Positions 12,147-23,307 of a stretch of 64,000 bases of DNA are shown here, one piece after another. A model generated the notes under the pieces. That model worked only from the letters and a program-made list of their open reading frames with translations, searched no databases and was not told where the DNA came from. The stretch comes from Pyrenochaeta sp. MPI-SDFR-AT-0127 (lineage: Eukaryota; Ascomycota; Dothideomycetes; Pleosporales; Cucurbitariaceae): positions 62,001 through 126,000 of the forward strand of contig JAGTJM010000006.1 in the NCBI GenBank assembly GCA_020747015.1. The letters run 5' to 3'. Each line of letters opens with the position of its first letter. Position 1 is the stretch's first letter. The translations under genes and the position numbers were made by a program.

Positions 12147-13012
12147 TCACTGAGTATTAGCCCCAGCCCCTTCCTTCCTCCCCGCCTTCGATCCCTCCTT
12201 GGTAACCTCATCCGGCTCGCCCTGATCAAGCTTCCTCTTGCGATCGCCCTCCCTCTTGCGCTCCTGCTCTTGGACCATATCAGGTGGAGAATCCTCAATT
12301 AGGTCGCTCTCATCATTGATACCGCTCCACTTGGGCAGACCATCTGGAATATCCATGACGCGCTGGCCGTAGAACATGTGGCAGCGGGGCTTGAAGTACG
12401 CTTTATCCTCGTCTGTTTTGAGGTGCACGAGTGACGGGAAGAGCAGGATCATGTTGCGCCCTTCGTCCATGATGGGGAGTGGCAGTACGAGCAGCGCACT
12501 TTGCAGGGGAGCTTGTGCTCGATGGATTTGGAGGATGGGTCGTACCATTCGAGGTCGTGGTGGCCGTTTGTGAAGTTGATGTCTTCCTTGTGGAATATGG
12601 CGGCCCATTGGAAGGGTGCAGCTGCGAATTTGTTAGTCGAGGGGAAGGTGAAAAGTGGAGGAAACTGAAATATACCATGCTGTGTCTGGCAGGTTGTGCA
12701 ATGGCACAGTTTACTGTCTAATGGTTCCCTCCTGTTGAGCTGGTATTTGACCTTTCCACAATGGCAATTGGCTTCATACTTGACGTCGAAGTCGTCAGCC
12801 TTGTCGTGGACACGGTAAGGAGGGCGCTGCTTCCATTCTGAGATTCCAGTGGTCGACTCGCCGCGGCTCTGATCTTTGTCCATCTTGAAAAAGGTGTGTG
12901 AGAAGGTGGGATGGTGTCGCGTGAGGTGCGAAGCCAATAGTTGGGCTCGAGGAAGTGCAGATGATGTCGTTAGTAGTGGTAGTCGACGAAGCGCAATTGA
13001 GGCTAATGACAT
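12147..13012 (-). CDS. GFA-domain (glutathione-dependent formaldehyde-activating-like) protein, frameshifted
   Basis: Exon 1 is 13012-12676 and exon 2 starts at 12621 after a 54-nt intron. The GFA zinc fold is clear: CHCGKVKYQL and CHCTTCQTQH supply the Zn-Cys sites, followed by PFQWAAIF and CSYCHSP. Immediately after CSYCHSP the frame breaks. The conserved continuation IMDEGRNMILLFPSL is present but one frame away, and the change falls in a run of four G at 12474-12477 (C on the coding strand). One extra base there would restore one frame running to the stop at 12147. No intron can explain it, because the two conserved blocks abut. The N-terminus (LRRLPLL..., basic and Ser-rich) resembles a mitochondrial presequence, with a second Met after it. 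GFA proteins are zinc proteins of mostly unknown substrate. The lesion may be a real mutation or a homopolymer sequencing error. Confidence 0.8.
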
Positions 13013-13327
13013 GAAGTTGAAAGTGGTAGATTGAGAGAAGGAATGGTGAGGCTTGTAGATGTTAACTTCCTGTCCTCATCATCGATGTTTTATTGTAGAC
13101 TATCGAACGTTGACAATACGCGTTCCTGACGTCACGACTGCGCGACAACACGTGCATGAATTTCTTCCACGGACTCCCTTTGCGGAGATCGATCGTCGAA
13201 AAGAATACGCCTCTTAGTTAGATCGCTCAATGTAAACCCAAAATTCGCCTAGAATGCATCGCTTTTCGTGCTCGCTCTGAGTCGTCATGATTTCATTAGT
13301 GTTTTATAAACACGCGCTAGGGTTGCT
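13013..13327. other. Spacer with E-box (CACGTG)
   Basis: Promoter side of the GFA gene and 3' side of the phosphatase gene. A perfect CACGTG hexamer sits at 13149-13154, a possible bHLH or bZIP site. No gene is seen. Confidence 0.35.
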
Positions 13328-16300
13328 TCAGGCCCCTTTTAAGAGCTTCTGAGCTTCCTTGGTCGACAGGCCAAAGACATTGATTAAATAGTCGAGCCTA
13401 CGTGCTCTGTTAGATTTGACTCTCCGCTGCTCGAGATTTTGACTTACTTGATGTCTCCTGCAATCCTTCTCCGCACAGCTTCAAATTCTACCTCCGCCTT
13501 GTCTCTTGTTGCTTCTTGTCGCTTTGAATTGATTGTCTTGATACGAAGCTTGAATCTTCCGCTGACTGGCCGATGATCTGAAACCTTGATCCCATCGTGT
13601 CTCCGGTAGTCAAGCTGCTTGATCCTGCCCAAGCCACGATACAACAATCGATCACACCATGCAGGCGAACGTTGCTTCTCAGACGTGTCGTAATCATCTG
13701 TGCCTACGTTATACTTGTACGTCGGTGCAAAGTTGATGGGCGCCTCATTGAAAGCGCGAAGGCGGAATCCGGGATTGCGCTTCCGTGACAGGAGCAGCTG
13801 GTCTCGTTCGAGCAGCTTCGCCAGATTTCCTTGCTGAACGGCAGCAATAACAGTGTTGCGAGGCATAGCATCGATGCGGTAGTTCAAGTCGCCGTTCAAA
13901 ATACAAATTTCATGATCGAGAATCATGGATCCATCACCTCCGCCAACAAAATAATTTGCGCAATCAGAGGGCGAGCGGTTTCCTGGTAAAGGCGCATTTT
14001 CCATAATAGCGGCTGCATCATTATTTCGATGCACAGTCTGGCTCTGGCCGGCTGCGAGATGGCAGTTGATGAAGCAAAGTGACGAATCATCGATGAAAAA
14101 GCGGACAATTAGAGCGCCCTTATTTCCTACGCGGCCGCTGAAACCGAGTTTGATCTCAGCCGCGCACACATCTCGTATCTTTGCGCGTTCTGAAGCCTTT
14201 ACGAAGACGCAGGTGAAGAGACCGACAAGGTTGGCAGTGTGTAGCAGTACGTAGTTTTGCTTGGGACTGGTCTCATCCAGGACGCGGACAAGGTGATCTC
14301 GCCATGCTCGGTATTGGTGTGACATGTGTTCGTGCTCGGAAGTTTCCTTGTGCTTTTTCCGCTTGAAAATGCTCTTTGCTGTGATTTTCTTGTCTTCGAG
14401 GTCAACCAGCTCTTGAAATCCAAAGACCAGAATGTCTGGCGGATTTTCTGGCTCAAGGATTTCCCGAAAGAAGTTTCGATCTTGTTCTGTGTTTCGTAAT
14501 ACTGTGGGCTTTGTTGCACCCGCATTCCATGTCATCACTCGTGCTGAAAGTTCCCTGAACTCACAGTATTCGTTGTCTCGCTGCTGCATCAGAGTTTCTG
14601 GGAATGGTCAGTGGTTGTACCTACCGTTGGGGAAAAGGAACCTACCAAGCCAGTCATTCTTCAGCATACCGTCCCAAATACGTAACATCGTGTCGGTGCC
14701 TAATGAAGCCACTTGAAATCTATCGAGTTTCCATATACTAGTACGGTCGGCCAGTATTCCCGCGATTGGCTTTTCGTGTGCTTTCCAATCTTTCAACACC
14801 TTCCACGGTGTACACTTGGTGTCGTAGACGTATATCATTCCGGTACTGTAACCCGCCCACAGGTAATCGCCAACACCGACGAGGGAGCTGATCTTGTACA
14901 CACTGACATTGACAATACCAAGACACTCAAAGCCCTTCTTGGAGTATATCGTGACCTTGCCATCGGCGTGTCCAAAGTATATGCGATCTGGCTGGCTACT
15001 GATAATAGCCCCAGATGTGACGTCTCCCACATTTAACTGTGACAACGGGCCCTGTGTCATCTGCACGAAGTGGTTGCTGTCAGCAGAACGGTTGTACACT
15101 CGAATGTCCTTGGTTGAGGCCACCCAGAGCTGGGATCCGGAAATGATGGAAAAGGTGTGTCCACGGGGGATACGAAATGTATGCGGAGTTTGTTGAAGAG
15201 AAGGCGAACCTGTGTCATCCGCTGGCCAGATGTGAATTACTCCATCATCGTCAATGGACCACATTTCCGATGCGTATCTGAAGATTTTGACAACAACCCC
15301 CCTTGCGTGAGCATTGCTCTTAACATGCACCACGCTTTGCGTAGGGATATCAATTTCATGCATTTCACCAGTATTTGTTCCAAGCCATAACCGCTTCCCC
15401 TCATCTTCAACATCTTTTGCAGGCCTGAAGGCAACTGCTGTAGCTTTGACAGTATCTCCATGGCTCAGACTCATTAGTAATCGTTTGTTCAGCACATTCC
15501 ACACATTCGTTACGTAACCCGTTGTACATATGTAGTCCCCGCATATCGCAAACAGCTTGGTTTCGTAGCCTGTCGGAATGCCAGAGGTGTTCTCAGGAAA
15601 CACTGGTGGACGGCGATTTGCTTGTGATGAGTCGGGATACTCGGTCAAGGCTGTTGCTGGCTGCTTCTCAGAAGCTGCGTCCTCTTCGTCTGAGTCGTAC
15701 GTATATGGCTGTGATGCTTGCGTCGGCGGAATAGGAGCCGGCCTTTTCATTTCCGCCGAGTTCCGGGGAGGTGGTGGCTTGGGAGGCTCCAGAGTCTTTG
15801 CTGAACTGGACAACGTAATGCCATTCGTTGTCTTGGTTCGCCGTGGCGGATTGAACTGGTTACTGGCTTCAGCATTAGGGCGAGACTGGTCAAAGGACCG
15901 TCGAACTGGTAGTTCAGGAGGCGCCGCTCTTTGTAACTGCACACTTCTTCGCAGGTCAAAGTTGTCCTTTTCGCGTCGGACTGGTAGTGCAGGTCGGTCC
16001 TCTGGCATATCGCTTGGAGACGGAAGCGGGGCAACCTTCTTCTGGCTTTGACCTCCAGTCGCTCGGAAATCTGTTGGCTGCAGTTTTTCAGCCATGGAGT
16101 GATGCACGGGAGGGGGTGGAAAGTAGCCATCCTTGGTCATCTTGGGTTTTGAGAAGCCAGGAATGACAGGTGGAGAGGGATCACCCTTGACACTGCCTTC
16201 ACTACTGCTCGGGGGAGTGCTGAATGGTGATACATCTACAGGTTCTGATGAGTTTTCAGGGGCCAGAGACGCTCGTGTTGCTACATCTGTGGAATGCGAC

Positions 16301-17037
16301 TTGGTCTGCATCTTTGGCTTTCCAGCTCGATTGATTGGTGGAGGCACAGGAGGCGCTGACGCAACGGAACGGTCGCTTTTGCGTGGATCTGCGGATGGCA
16401 CAGCAGCTGAAGTGGTAGGAAACAGAGGTTTTGAGTCTATGGCAGGTGTGGGGTTGCGGCTCGGGATCTTGAATGACTTTGCGCCGTTGGAAGCTTGTAC
16501 TTGTGGGGAGGGCGAATCTAGCACTGCATGGGAGGTCGGTCGCGAGGGACGCGGCGAGTGGATGGGAGAATCGAAAGATTTGGGTGGTGATTTTGGTGAC
16601 TGCACTGTGACCTTGGGGGGAGACCGAGTGGGCGATCTAGGGGGGGAAAAGGCCATCATGGAGGTTGGTCTTGGTTTTGAATTGCTCCACGGCATCCGCA
16701 CAGTGTTGGCACGCGGCGTGACTGAGCCCACTCCACCATAGTCGGCGAGACTGGGCGAGTTCTTGCTCGTCTGGTCCCGTGGTATGTCAAGGGATTTGCG
16801 CCCATCGGTCCTCCTGTTGTCCTCGGGCATGGCGAGACGGTCGGCGGCGGCAGGTGAGCGCTGCCGTGGCGTCGCGGGGGCGGATGTCTTGTTCGCATTG
16901 AGCATATTCTCGAACTGGGCGCGGAGGGAAGACACGGGCTTCTGCATGAGTTGTCAGCACATGTCCTCGCTCTCCATAAAACAAGCTAGGCATACGATGG
17001 AGGAGCCATCTGTGATTTCCTCTTTTGGGTTTTCCAT
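13328..17037 (-). CDS. WD40 + inositol polyphosphate 5-phosphatase
   Basis: Four exons on the minus strand: 17037-16996, 16941-14646, 14597-13448, 13406-13328, giving 1188 aa; introns are 54, 48 and 41 nt. The start is the ATG at 17037 (MENPKEEITDG), spliced in phase 0 to KPVSSLRAQFE. Residues about 1-430 are disordered and rich in Pro, Ser and PPVPPP-type motifs. About 450-780 read as a WD40-like propeller (repeats such as KIFRYASEMWSIDDDG). About 795-1135 are the IPPc catalytic domain, with GDLNYR at 1015-1020, WCDR at 1093-1096 and SDHRPV at 1119-1124. The tail YLINVFGLSTKEA is recovered only by the last splice. The domain removes the 5-phosphate of PI(4,5)P2 or PI(3,4,5)P3-type lipids or soluble inositol phosphates; a role in membrane traffic or actin patches is inference. 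It is head-to-head with the CHY-zinc gene. Confidence 0.92.
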
Positions 17038-17725
17038 GGTAAACGCTTTCCTTCTCAGCCGGCACCGGGTGGTATCCTATAGCTGTTCATCGACCACCAT
17101 GGGCCACTTTCCATTGAGCGGTGCGGGTGGTGGTGAGGACAAAGTTTGGCCGTTGGGCGGTCATGCAGCGCTGGCCCATGTGAAGGCGGGGATCAGCCAG
17201 AAGAAAGAATGGTGGGCAAGGCAAGCGGGCGGTGTTGTGGAAGAGTCAAGTGACTACTGGGCCTCCCTATACGGCGACGCGTATACAAATATATGCTAAG
17301 AATGCTCGACAGTCGAGGCAAGGACCGCGGGATTTGGCGGGGGACCTGGACCGAGACTGTTTCAGCAGTGGACAGCGAATGCAGCGGCAGCAGGGACCAG
17401 GGCGGAGAGCACCGGAGTGGCTGATATGGCAATCATGGACAATACGAGAGGGGAATTTGGTTCGTGTGTCTCGTCTGGCTGTCCTGCTGCGCCGAAAGTG
17501 TGCCTGACATGTCCCTCACTGCCGTCAGCGCTCTTGGCCCTGCGCATGGCCCGCCGCAAGTTTTCCCCGGAAACCCTGCACTGCACCGCCCAGCTAGCAG
17601 CGATCAGGCACCCGGCGAATTACATCTCGCCGACTAACCATCCCACTCCTTCTGTGTGCCGCAAGTCGGTTTGTATATGCACAAAGAAGCGCATACACTT
17701 GTCCACGCCCACCTCGCCCGTCGCC
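17038..17725. other. Divergent promoter region
   Basis: Separates the minus-strand phosphatase from the plus-strand CHY-zinc gene, so it should hold both promoters. It is GC-rich, and the open frames crossing it show no motifs. Confidence 0.45.
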
Positions 17726-18301
17726 ATGTGGTAAGCACGCGTGCCCCTCTGGAAAACACTCCCCTCGCTGATGCTTGCTGCAGCAAACACGTCCTGAACG
17801 CCCAGGTCGCCATCCGCTCGCCCTGCTGTGCGTCTGCCCAAGGCACCACTATGGATGGCGTGAAATGCTGAGTCTGGCCAGGCAAGAAATGGTTCGACTG
17901 TGCCGAGTGCCATGCCGAGCAGAGCGACCACGCGCTCATGCAGACCTTCGACATGACCTTTATCTGCAAAAAGTGCAAAAAGGCCTTTAGGAAGGACGCA
18001 CGCGAGTTTGAGGATGCGTATGTACACCGCAACCGCGCCATGGTGGCACCTTTGCTGAATGAGGGGTAGCGATGAATACTGCCCGCACTGCGACAACCAC
18101 TTCGTCCTGGATGCCCTCACGCCAAAGGCCTCTCTGCAGGTCGAGGGCGAGGATGCGCGAATCGACTCGAGGTATGTCCCCTATGCCAATAGTTGACCAA
18201 CTTCGCTTACCTTGTCCAGAATGATCAAGGACGAGCGAACTAGGGCCGAAGAACAGCGATCAATATTCGATGTCAAGGAAGCACCGAACAAACTAGGGTG
18301 A
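17726..18301 (+). CDS. Small CHY-type zinc-finger protein
   Basis: Five very short exons: 17726-17730, 17784-17827, 17882-18017, 18070-18171, 18220-18301, giving 122 aa; introns are 48-54 nt. The first exon is only ATGTG. The product begins MCKHVLNAQV, then IRSPCCKKWFDCAECH, CKKCKKAFRK and DEYCPHCDNHF. These Cys/His pairs match the zinc ligands of the CHY zinc-finger family, whose members include yeast Hot13 (intermembrane-space redox/zinc handling) and RCHY1. Here only the zinc region and a charged tail remain, with no RING. Every splice restores a conserved Cys-containing segment, so the model is self-consistent despite the micro-exon. No targeting peptide is seen, so a mitochondrial role is only a possibility. 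Confidence 0.82.
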
Positions 18302-18556
18302 AAGGCCGCAGGGACCATGCACAACTACTACACACAGCTGGCAGGAAAGAGGATAAAGTCAACACGCCAAGACCAAGACGGAACATAATCACGCTGAATG
18401 CGAGGGGCAGAATTGTGCAAGAAAAAGGGGAAGGGTCTGCTAGATATGCTGTATTTTTGAGCTCTAGCCGGTCATATCTGTACTATGCAGATTCATGAGG
18501 TCTACCACCGAGACGCCAATGCTGTTCATTCCGGTCCATCAGTCGTAACTCTTCTC

Positions 18557-19533
18557 CTACGCGCCTGAGCCTGAGCCTGAGCCCTCAGTTGGCGTTGGTC
18601 GTGTTAGTATGGCTGCAGTGCCTGTGCCGGGTGTTCGTCCAGATCTCTTGCTCGCTGCCTCTTCCTGCTTTTCTGTGTTGATGTTCTCCACGTACTTCTC
18701 AATGTTCTCGACTGGCAACATCTCAATGGGCTTGCCCGGTGCCATGATGGCAATCTCAATGTTCTTCGCACCCGTCTGCACTACCTCCAGAAGCGACTTG
18801 ACAGTCAGCTTGATCGTCTCTTCTCGGTCCATGCCCTCCTTGTGGTTTCGCTCGAGGAACTCGCGGACTGTCTTGCTCGATCGACCAATCGCATTTGCTT
18901 TCCTATTGTCGTCATCAGCGTGAATTCCTGCCACCCTGAGTAATGTGTTCGTACCATGCTGAGTAGATACCAGAGGGCTCAGTCTGGTACAACCGCGGGG
19001 TCTTGTCGTTGGGGTCAAATCCAACAATCAGCGTACTGATGCCGAACGGCCGTACACCACCACTCTGCGTGTACCTCTGCTGCACACCTGCCACATACTT
19101 GGTGATGTACTCTATCGATACGGGATCTTCGACTGTAAGACGATGTGATTGCGCTTCGAGACGTGCCTTGTCCACGAGAATGCGGGCATCGGCATTCAAT
19201 CCGGCAAACGCAAGAGCGACGTGCGTATCGACGAGACAAATCTTGGAGGGTGTGATTCGGGTATCCTGGAGCTTCATTGCTGATCGCTTTTCGCAGCCGA
19301 GTACGACAATATCACCGCCCTTCACGGCCACCGCACATGTTCCTGCAGCGAATTAATATGCAAACACAGCTTCCGTACAAGCAAAAAACTCACCTCGCTT
19401 GACAGCTTCCAGCGCATACTCGACTTGGAAGACGTGTCCATCAGGACTGAAAACTAGTAGGTTTAGCTAAGCCCTGAACACCCACATAGAGTGTGTTTAT
19501 ACCTGATAGCGCTCTGTCATAGCCGGATGCCAT
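18557..19533 (-). CDS. PRE6: 20S proteasome subunit alpha-4 (PSMA7/Pre6 type)
   Basis: Four exons: 19533-19503, 19453-19394, 19342-18955, 18902-18557, giving 274 aa; introns are 49-52 nt. The N-terminus MASGYDRALSVFSPDG followed by VFQVEYALEAVKRG is the alpha-subunit signature, including the YDRA motif that helps gate the pore. RSAMKLQDTRITPSKI and YQTEPSGIYSAWKANA are typical of alpha-4. A Lys/Glu-rich tail ends in GSGSGSGA. It is an inactive structural ring subunit of the 20S proteasome in nucleus and cytosol. It shares a 267-bp divergent promoter with the D-2-hydroxyglutarate dehydrogenase gene. Confidence 0.95.
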
Positions 19534-19800
19534 AGTGAAAGATCTTCTGTATTACTCTGCGAGTTCTATATAGACAGTATGTGTGCAATGAAGTAAAGAG
19601 GAAAGCAAGAGGCGGGGTTCAGAGGCGATACAGTCTTCAAGTTGATCGTCGGAGCTTCGAGAGCTGTCCGCGTCGTTGCTCCCGCCTAAAGCGCCAAGCC
19701 TGGCTCGTGCCTTTCCTGCTTCCTTATGTCATCCATGTATCTTGGGCGAAGGCGACTCAAAACTTCCCCCACGCTTCACTTTTGCTTGCCATTGTTCCTC

Positions 19801-21623
19801 ATGGCGACTTCAGCGCGCTTAGTCTCGTCGTTGCGACGAACTGCGCTGTCTGCTCGAGTAGCGCCGCGTGTCCAGTCCCTACGACCTGCATCTCAAGTTC
19901 GATGGACCGGGAGCACGGCGGCAACTTCAGAGCCTCACCAGCCAGATGAGAAGGGAACAGTCGCCGGTGCGCCGGCGCCTGCAAAATCCATCAAGTTCAC
20001 CTCAGAGTCGTACGTTGTTGTGGTAGCAAAATTTGTCCGATCTCGCATCTCACGCCAAGCAGTTATCCACATCTCCAAAGAGATTCCAAGTTTACCAAAC
20101 TTTCAGAGGAACATGTAAAGTTTTTCCAGGATCTCCTTGGCTCAGAATCTGCCGTGATAGACGGAGTCACGAAAGATGCCTCGGAGGATATCGAGGCTTT
20201 CAACAGCGACTGGATGCGCAAGTTCCGTGGCCACACAAAACTCGTCTTGAAGCCGAGCACGACCGAGGAAGTCAGTAAGATCCTCAAGTACTGTAATGAC
20301 AATTTGCTCGCCGTTGTCCCGCAAGGTGGCAATACTGGGCTTGTTGGTGGCTCAGTGCCTGTCTTTGATGAGATTGTTATCAACCTGCAGAAAATGAACG
20401 AGATCAGATCGTTCGATGAGGTTTCAGGCATTCTAGTTGCTGATGCTGGTGTTATCCTTGAGAACGCCGACAACTATTTGGCTGAAAAGAACCACATCTT
20501 CCCACTCGATCTTGGTGCTAAAGGCTCTTGCTTCATTGGAGGCAATGTTGCTACCAATGCTGGTGGGCTTCGCCTTCTACGGTATGGAAGCTTTCATGGC
20601 AACATTCTTGGCATCGAAGCTGTTCTCCCAGACGGCACCATTGTGGATGATTTGTCAACACTTCGTAAGAACAACACGGGCTATGACTTGAAGCAACTCT
20701 TCATCGGTGGCGAGGGCACTATTGGTATTATCACCAAAGTCTCCATCATCTGCCCCCGCAGGTCGCCGGCAGTCAATGTCGCATACTTTGGTCTCGAAAG
20801 CTACGAAAAGGTCCAGCAAGCATTCATCGAAGCCAAAGGACATCTTTCTGAGATTCTGTCCGCTTTCGAATTGATGGATGGCCGGACTCAGAAGTTAGTT
20901 AATAGAGTGACTGGGAAGAAGATGCCTTTAGAGGGCGAGCACCCCTTCTATTGCCTGATCGAGACAAGCGGCTCAAATACAGATCACGATGGCGAAGTAT
21001 GTGTGATCTCAAATACTGCTGAATGCGAAAAACTAATCTCCTACAGAAATTACAAGCATTTTTAGAACACGTCATGGAGTCTGAAATCGTCTCAGATGGA
21101 GTTCTTGCCCAAGATCAGACACAAATCCAAGAGCTCTGGTCATGGCGTGAGGGCATAACCGAATGCCTGGGCCACGATGGAGGCGTCTACAAATATGACC
21201 TCTCCATTCCCATTGCGGAGCTGTACGACATGGTCAACGAAACACGAGACCGCCTCAATGAAGCTGGTCTTATTGGCAATGACGAATCCTACCCTGTGGT
21301 TGACGTTGTTGGGTATGGTCACATGGGCGATGCCAACCTACATCTGAACGTCCCAGTGCGAAGATTCGACAAGGCTGTGGAGAAGCAGCTAGAGCCTTAC
21401 GTATATGAGTGGGTTCAGAAGCGTAATGGTAGTATCAGCGCCGAGCATGGCCTCGGTGTGACAAAGAAGCCGTACGTTGGGTATAGTAAGAGTGAGACTA
21501 TGATCAAGTTGATGAAGCAGATCAAGAATCTGTATGACCCGGTGAGTCTCTTCTCGCCATCTTCACTCATCTGCGCTAACTTGTCTCCAGAACGGTATCA
21601 TGAATCCGTACAAGTACATATAA
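19801..21623 (+). CDS. D-2-hydroxyglutarate dehydrogenase, mitochondrial FAD enzyme
   Basis: Four exons: 19801-20009, 20063-20996, 21047-21541, 21591-21623, giving 556 aa; introns are 49-53 nt. The start MATSARLVSSLRRTALSARV is an Arg/Ser-rich mitochondrial presequence. The FAD-binding PCMH domain shows PQGGNTGLVGGSVPVFDE and GGEGTIGIITKVS. The C-terminal oxidase domain has GYGHMGDANLHLN and SAEHGLG, and the last exon adds NGIMNPYKYI. The family oxidises D-2-hydroxyglutarate (yeast Dld2/Dld3, human D2HGDH) or D-lactate and passes electrons on through FAD. Sequence blocks favour D2HGDH over Dld1. The alternative is another D-2-hydroxyacid oxidase of the same family. Confidence 0.93.
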
Positions 21624-21678
21624 ATGCTCCTGTATCATCATTAGATCATTCGTAACCAGTCGCTTCACCGCGAAACCG

Positions 21679-22731
21679 TTATGCTTTCCTCTTCCCTTCT
21701 TCCAACAGCTTCACTGCATTGCTTTCATAGATTGCCTCTCGCTCCTCTGCATTGAACAAATTCTCCAGCCCGTCCTTCATCCTCTCTGCAAACGACTTTA
21801 CGAATTGAGTTTGCGTAAAGGGGAAGTCACTGCCATACAGCAGCTTCTCATAACTTATCTCGAATCCTTCAACAAACGCTTTCAGTTGGCCATTACCCCC
21901 ACTCTCGCCATCGAAGACGAATCCAGCCAGATCGAAATAGAACTGCGTGTCCAGCTGTTTTCGTACTGTCGTTGCATTCAATACGCGACCTCCCGGCACG
22001 ACGCTGGAGAATTGAATAAATCGCGTCATCACAGGTGGCAAAGCACCACCAGAGTGCGGGATGATGAAGCGAATGTTTGGACAACGGTCTATGGTCCCGG
22101 AACTGAAGAGATTGATGACCGCCCTGGCGGTGTCGAAGAAGAATTCAAAAATGGGGATGGGATACAATGATCCAAAGGGTAAAGCGTCAGTTGTTTGCGC
22201 CGAAGATGTCTCGTTTCCATGCTTTATGCAGGGTTTTGTGGGATGAATGAATATCGTTGCGCCGATGTCGTTTAACTTGTCGAACACAGTATCGAACGCT
22301 GGATCACCAACATAGTTTCCATGGTAATTCGTCAAAAATCCAAATCCATCCGCACCGTCTTTACTCGCTCTGTCAATCTCACTCAATGCAGCATCAACAT
22401 CTGGTAACGGCAGTGCAGCCCAAAATCCAAACTTTTCTGGATGCTCCCTCTTCAGATTTGCGGCGTAGGAATTGCACTGTTGTGTCAACGTTCGGCCCAG
22501 AGAGTCGTTGCCAGGCACGATGTGTGTTCCCGGTGACGAGACCGAGAGAATTGATTTTGAGACATTGGCTGCAGACATCATGGCGAGGTGTCTTTCAGTG
22601 GACCATTCAGGGATAGCGGGCATGCCGTCCGGGTGAGAGTGACCGTTTTCAGCTAGGGCGGTGCGGTAAAATGGGGGGAGGAAGTGGGAGTGAACATCGA
22701 CCCGCCTGGGAAGAGGGTGTGGAGTCGTCAT
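21679..22731 (-). CDS. Amidohydrolase / ACMSD-like decarboxylase family protein
   Basis: Single exon, 350 aa from the ATG at 22731 (MTTPHPLPRRVDVHSHFLPP). The frame stays open upstream to 22839, allowing up to 386 aa. VDVHSHFLPP supplies the HxH metal pair at the start of the TIM barrel, IFIHPTKPC a further histidine, PHSGGALP a later metal-site histidine, and LLYGSDFPFT the closing aspartate. This is the amidohydrolase-2 clan of zinc-dependent, mostly non-oxidative decarboxylases (ACMSD, 2,3-dihydroxybenzoate, gamma-resorcylate and 6-methylsalicylate decarboxylases). An aromatic carboxylate is the likely substrate class, but no polyketide or aromatic-catabolic neighbour fixes it. Confidence 0.85.
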   Translation of the reverse strand: MTTPHPLPRRVDVHSHFLPPFYRTALAENGHSHPDGMPAIPEWSTERHLAMMSAANVSKSILSVSSPGTHIVPGNDSLGRTLTQQCNSYAANLKREHPEKFGFWAALPLPDVDAALSEIDRASKDGADGFGFLTNYHGNYVGDPAFDTVFDKLNDIGATIFIHPTKPCIKHGNETSSAQTTDALPFGSLYPIPIFEFFFDTARAVINLFSSGTIDRCPNIRFIIPHSGGALPPVMTRFIQFSSVVPGGRVLNATTVRKQLDTQFYFDLAGFVFDGESGGNGQLKAFVEGFEISYEKLLYGSDFPFTQTQFVKSFAERMKDGLENLFNAEEREAIYESNAVKLLEEGKRKA

Positions 22732-23307
22732 ATTTGTTAAGGTTTGAGACGCAGCTATTGATATGTGGGTTACAAGAAGATTCATGGAGAGGAGGCGGTG
22801 GTACATGTTGGCAATTGTGTTGTTGCCTATGTTGAGCAAGGCTTACCTTTTTGTACTCAAGCTTTACAGTCTTAATTTCAAACTTTCAGAAATTCATTCG
22901 TAAATAAGGCAAGATGCTGCATCATGTATTGCTTTATGCAGTGCATTGCCAGCGGCATTCGGAACCCCACTCCGATGGTTATGAGTAGAATGAAGAGATA
23001 CGAAGGCGCTTCTGCAGCACCCCTGCCTAACCTAGTGCCCGAGCTGCTGACATGGACCTGCAAGTATTTCCTAGCCCTTCCGTTGAACTTTTTTCCTAAT
23101 CCTCCTAGCAAGAAAAATGGTGTTGATACCGAAAATGTGGTACCTGCTCTAGATCGGGCATGGGATCCCGACGACGATCGGGAAGCCCCACCCTCGCCTT
23201 CCTTGAGCTTTGCCCGCGCTTTCGGTGACCATTTTATCAACCCTCCACAATGACTCTGATTCTCCCACTCCAACACCCTCCTCCCCTTGCTTCCCTTCTC
23301 GTCCAAG
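22732..23307. other. Divergent promoter region
   Basis: Lies between the minus-strand amidohydrolase and the plus-strand reductase gene. A CT-rich tract at 23262-23300 precedes the reductase start. The amidohydrolase frame may extend into the left part, to 22839. Confidence 0.45.

Noticed and set aside
15578..16741. Long plus-strand open frames of 150-200 codons across this stretch
   Set aside because: They are antisense shadows of the low-complexity N-terminal half of the WD40/5-phosphatase gene.
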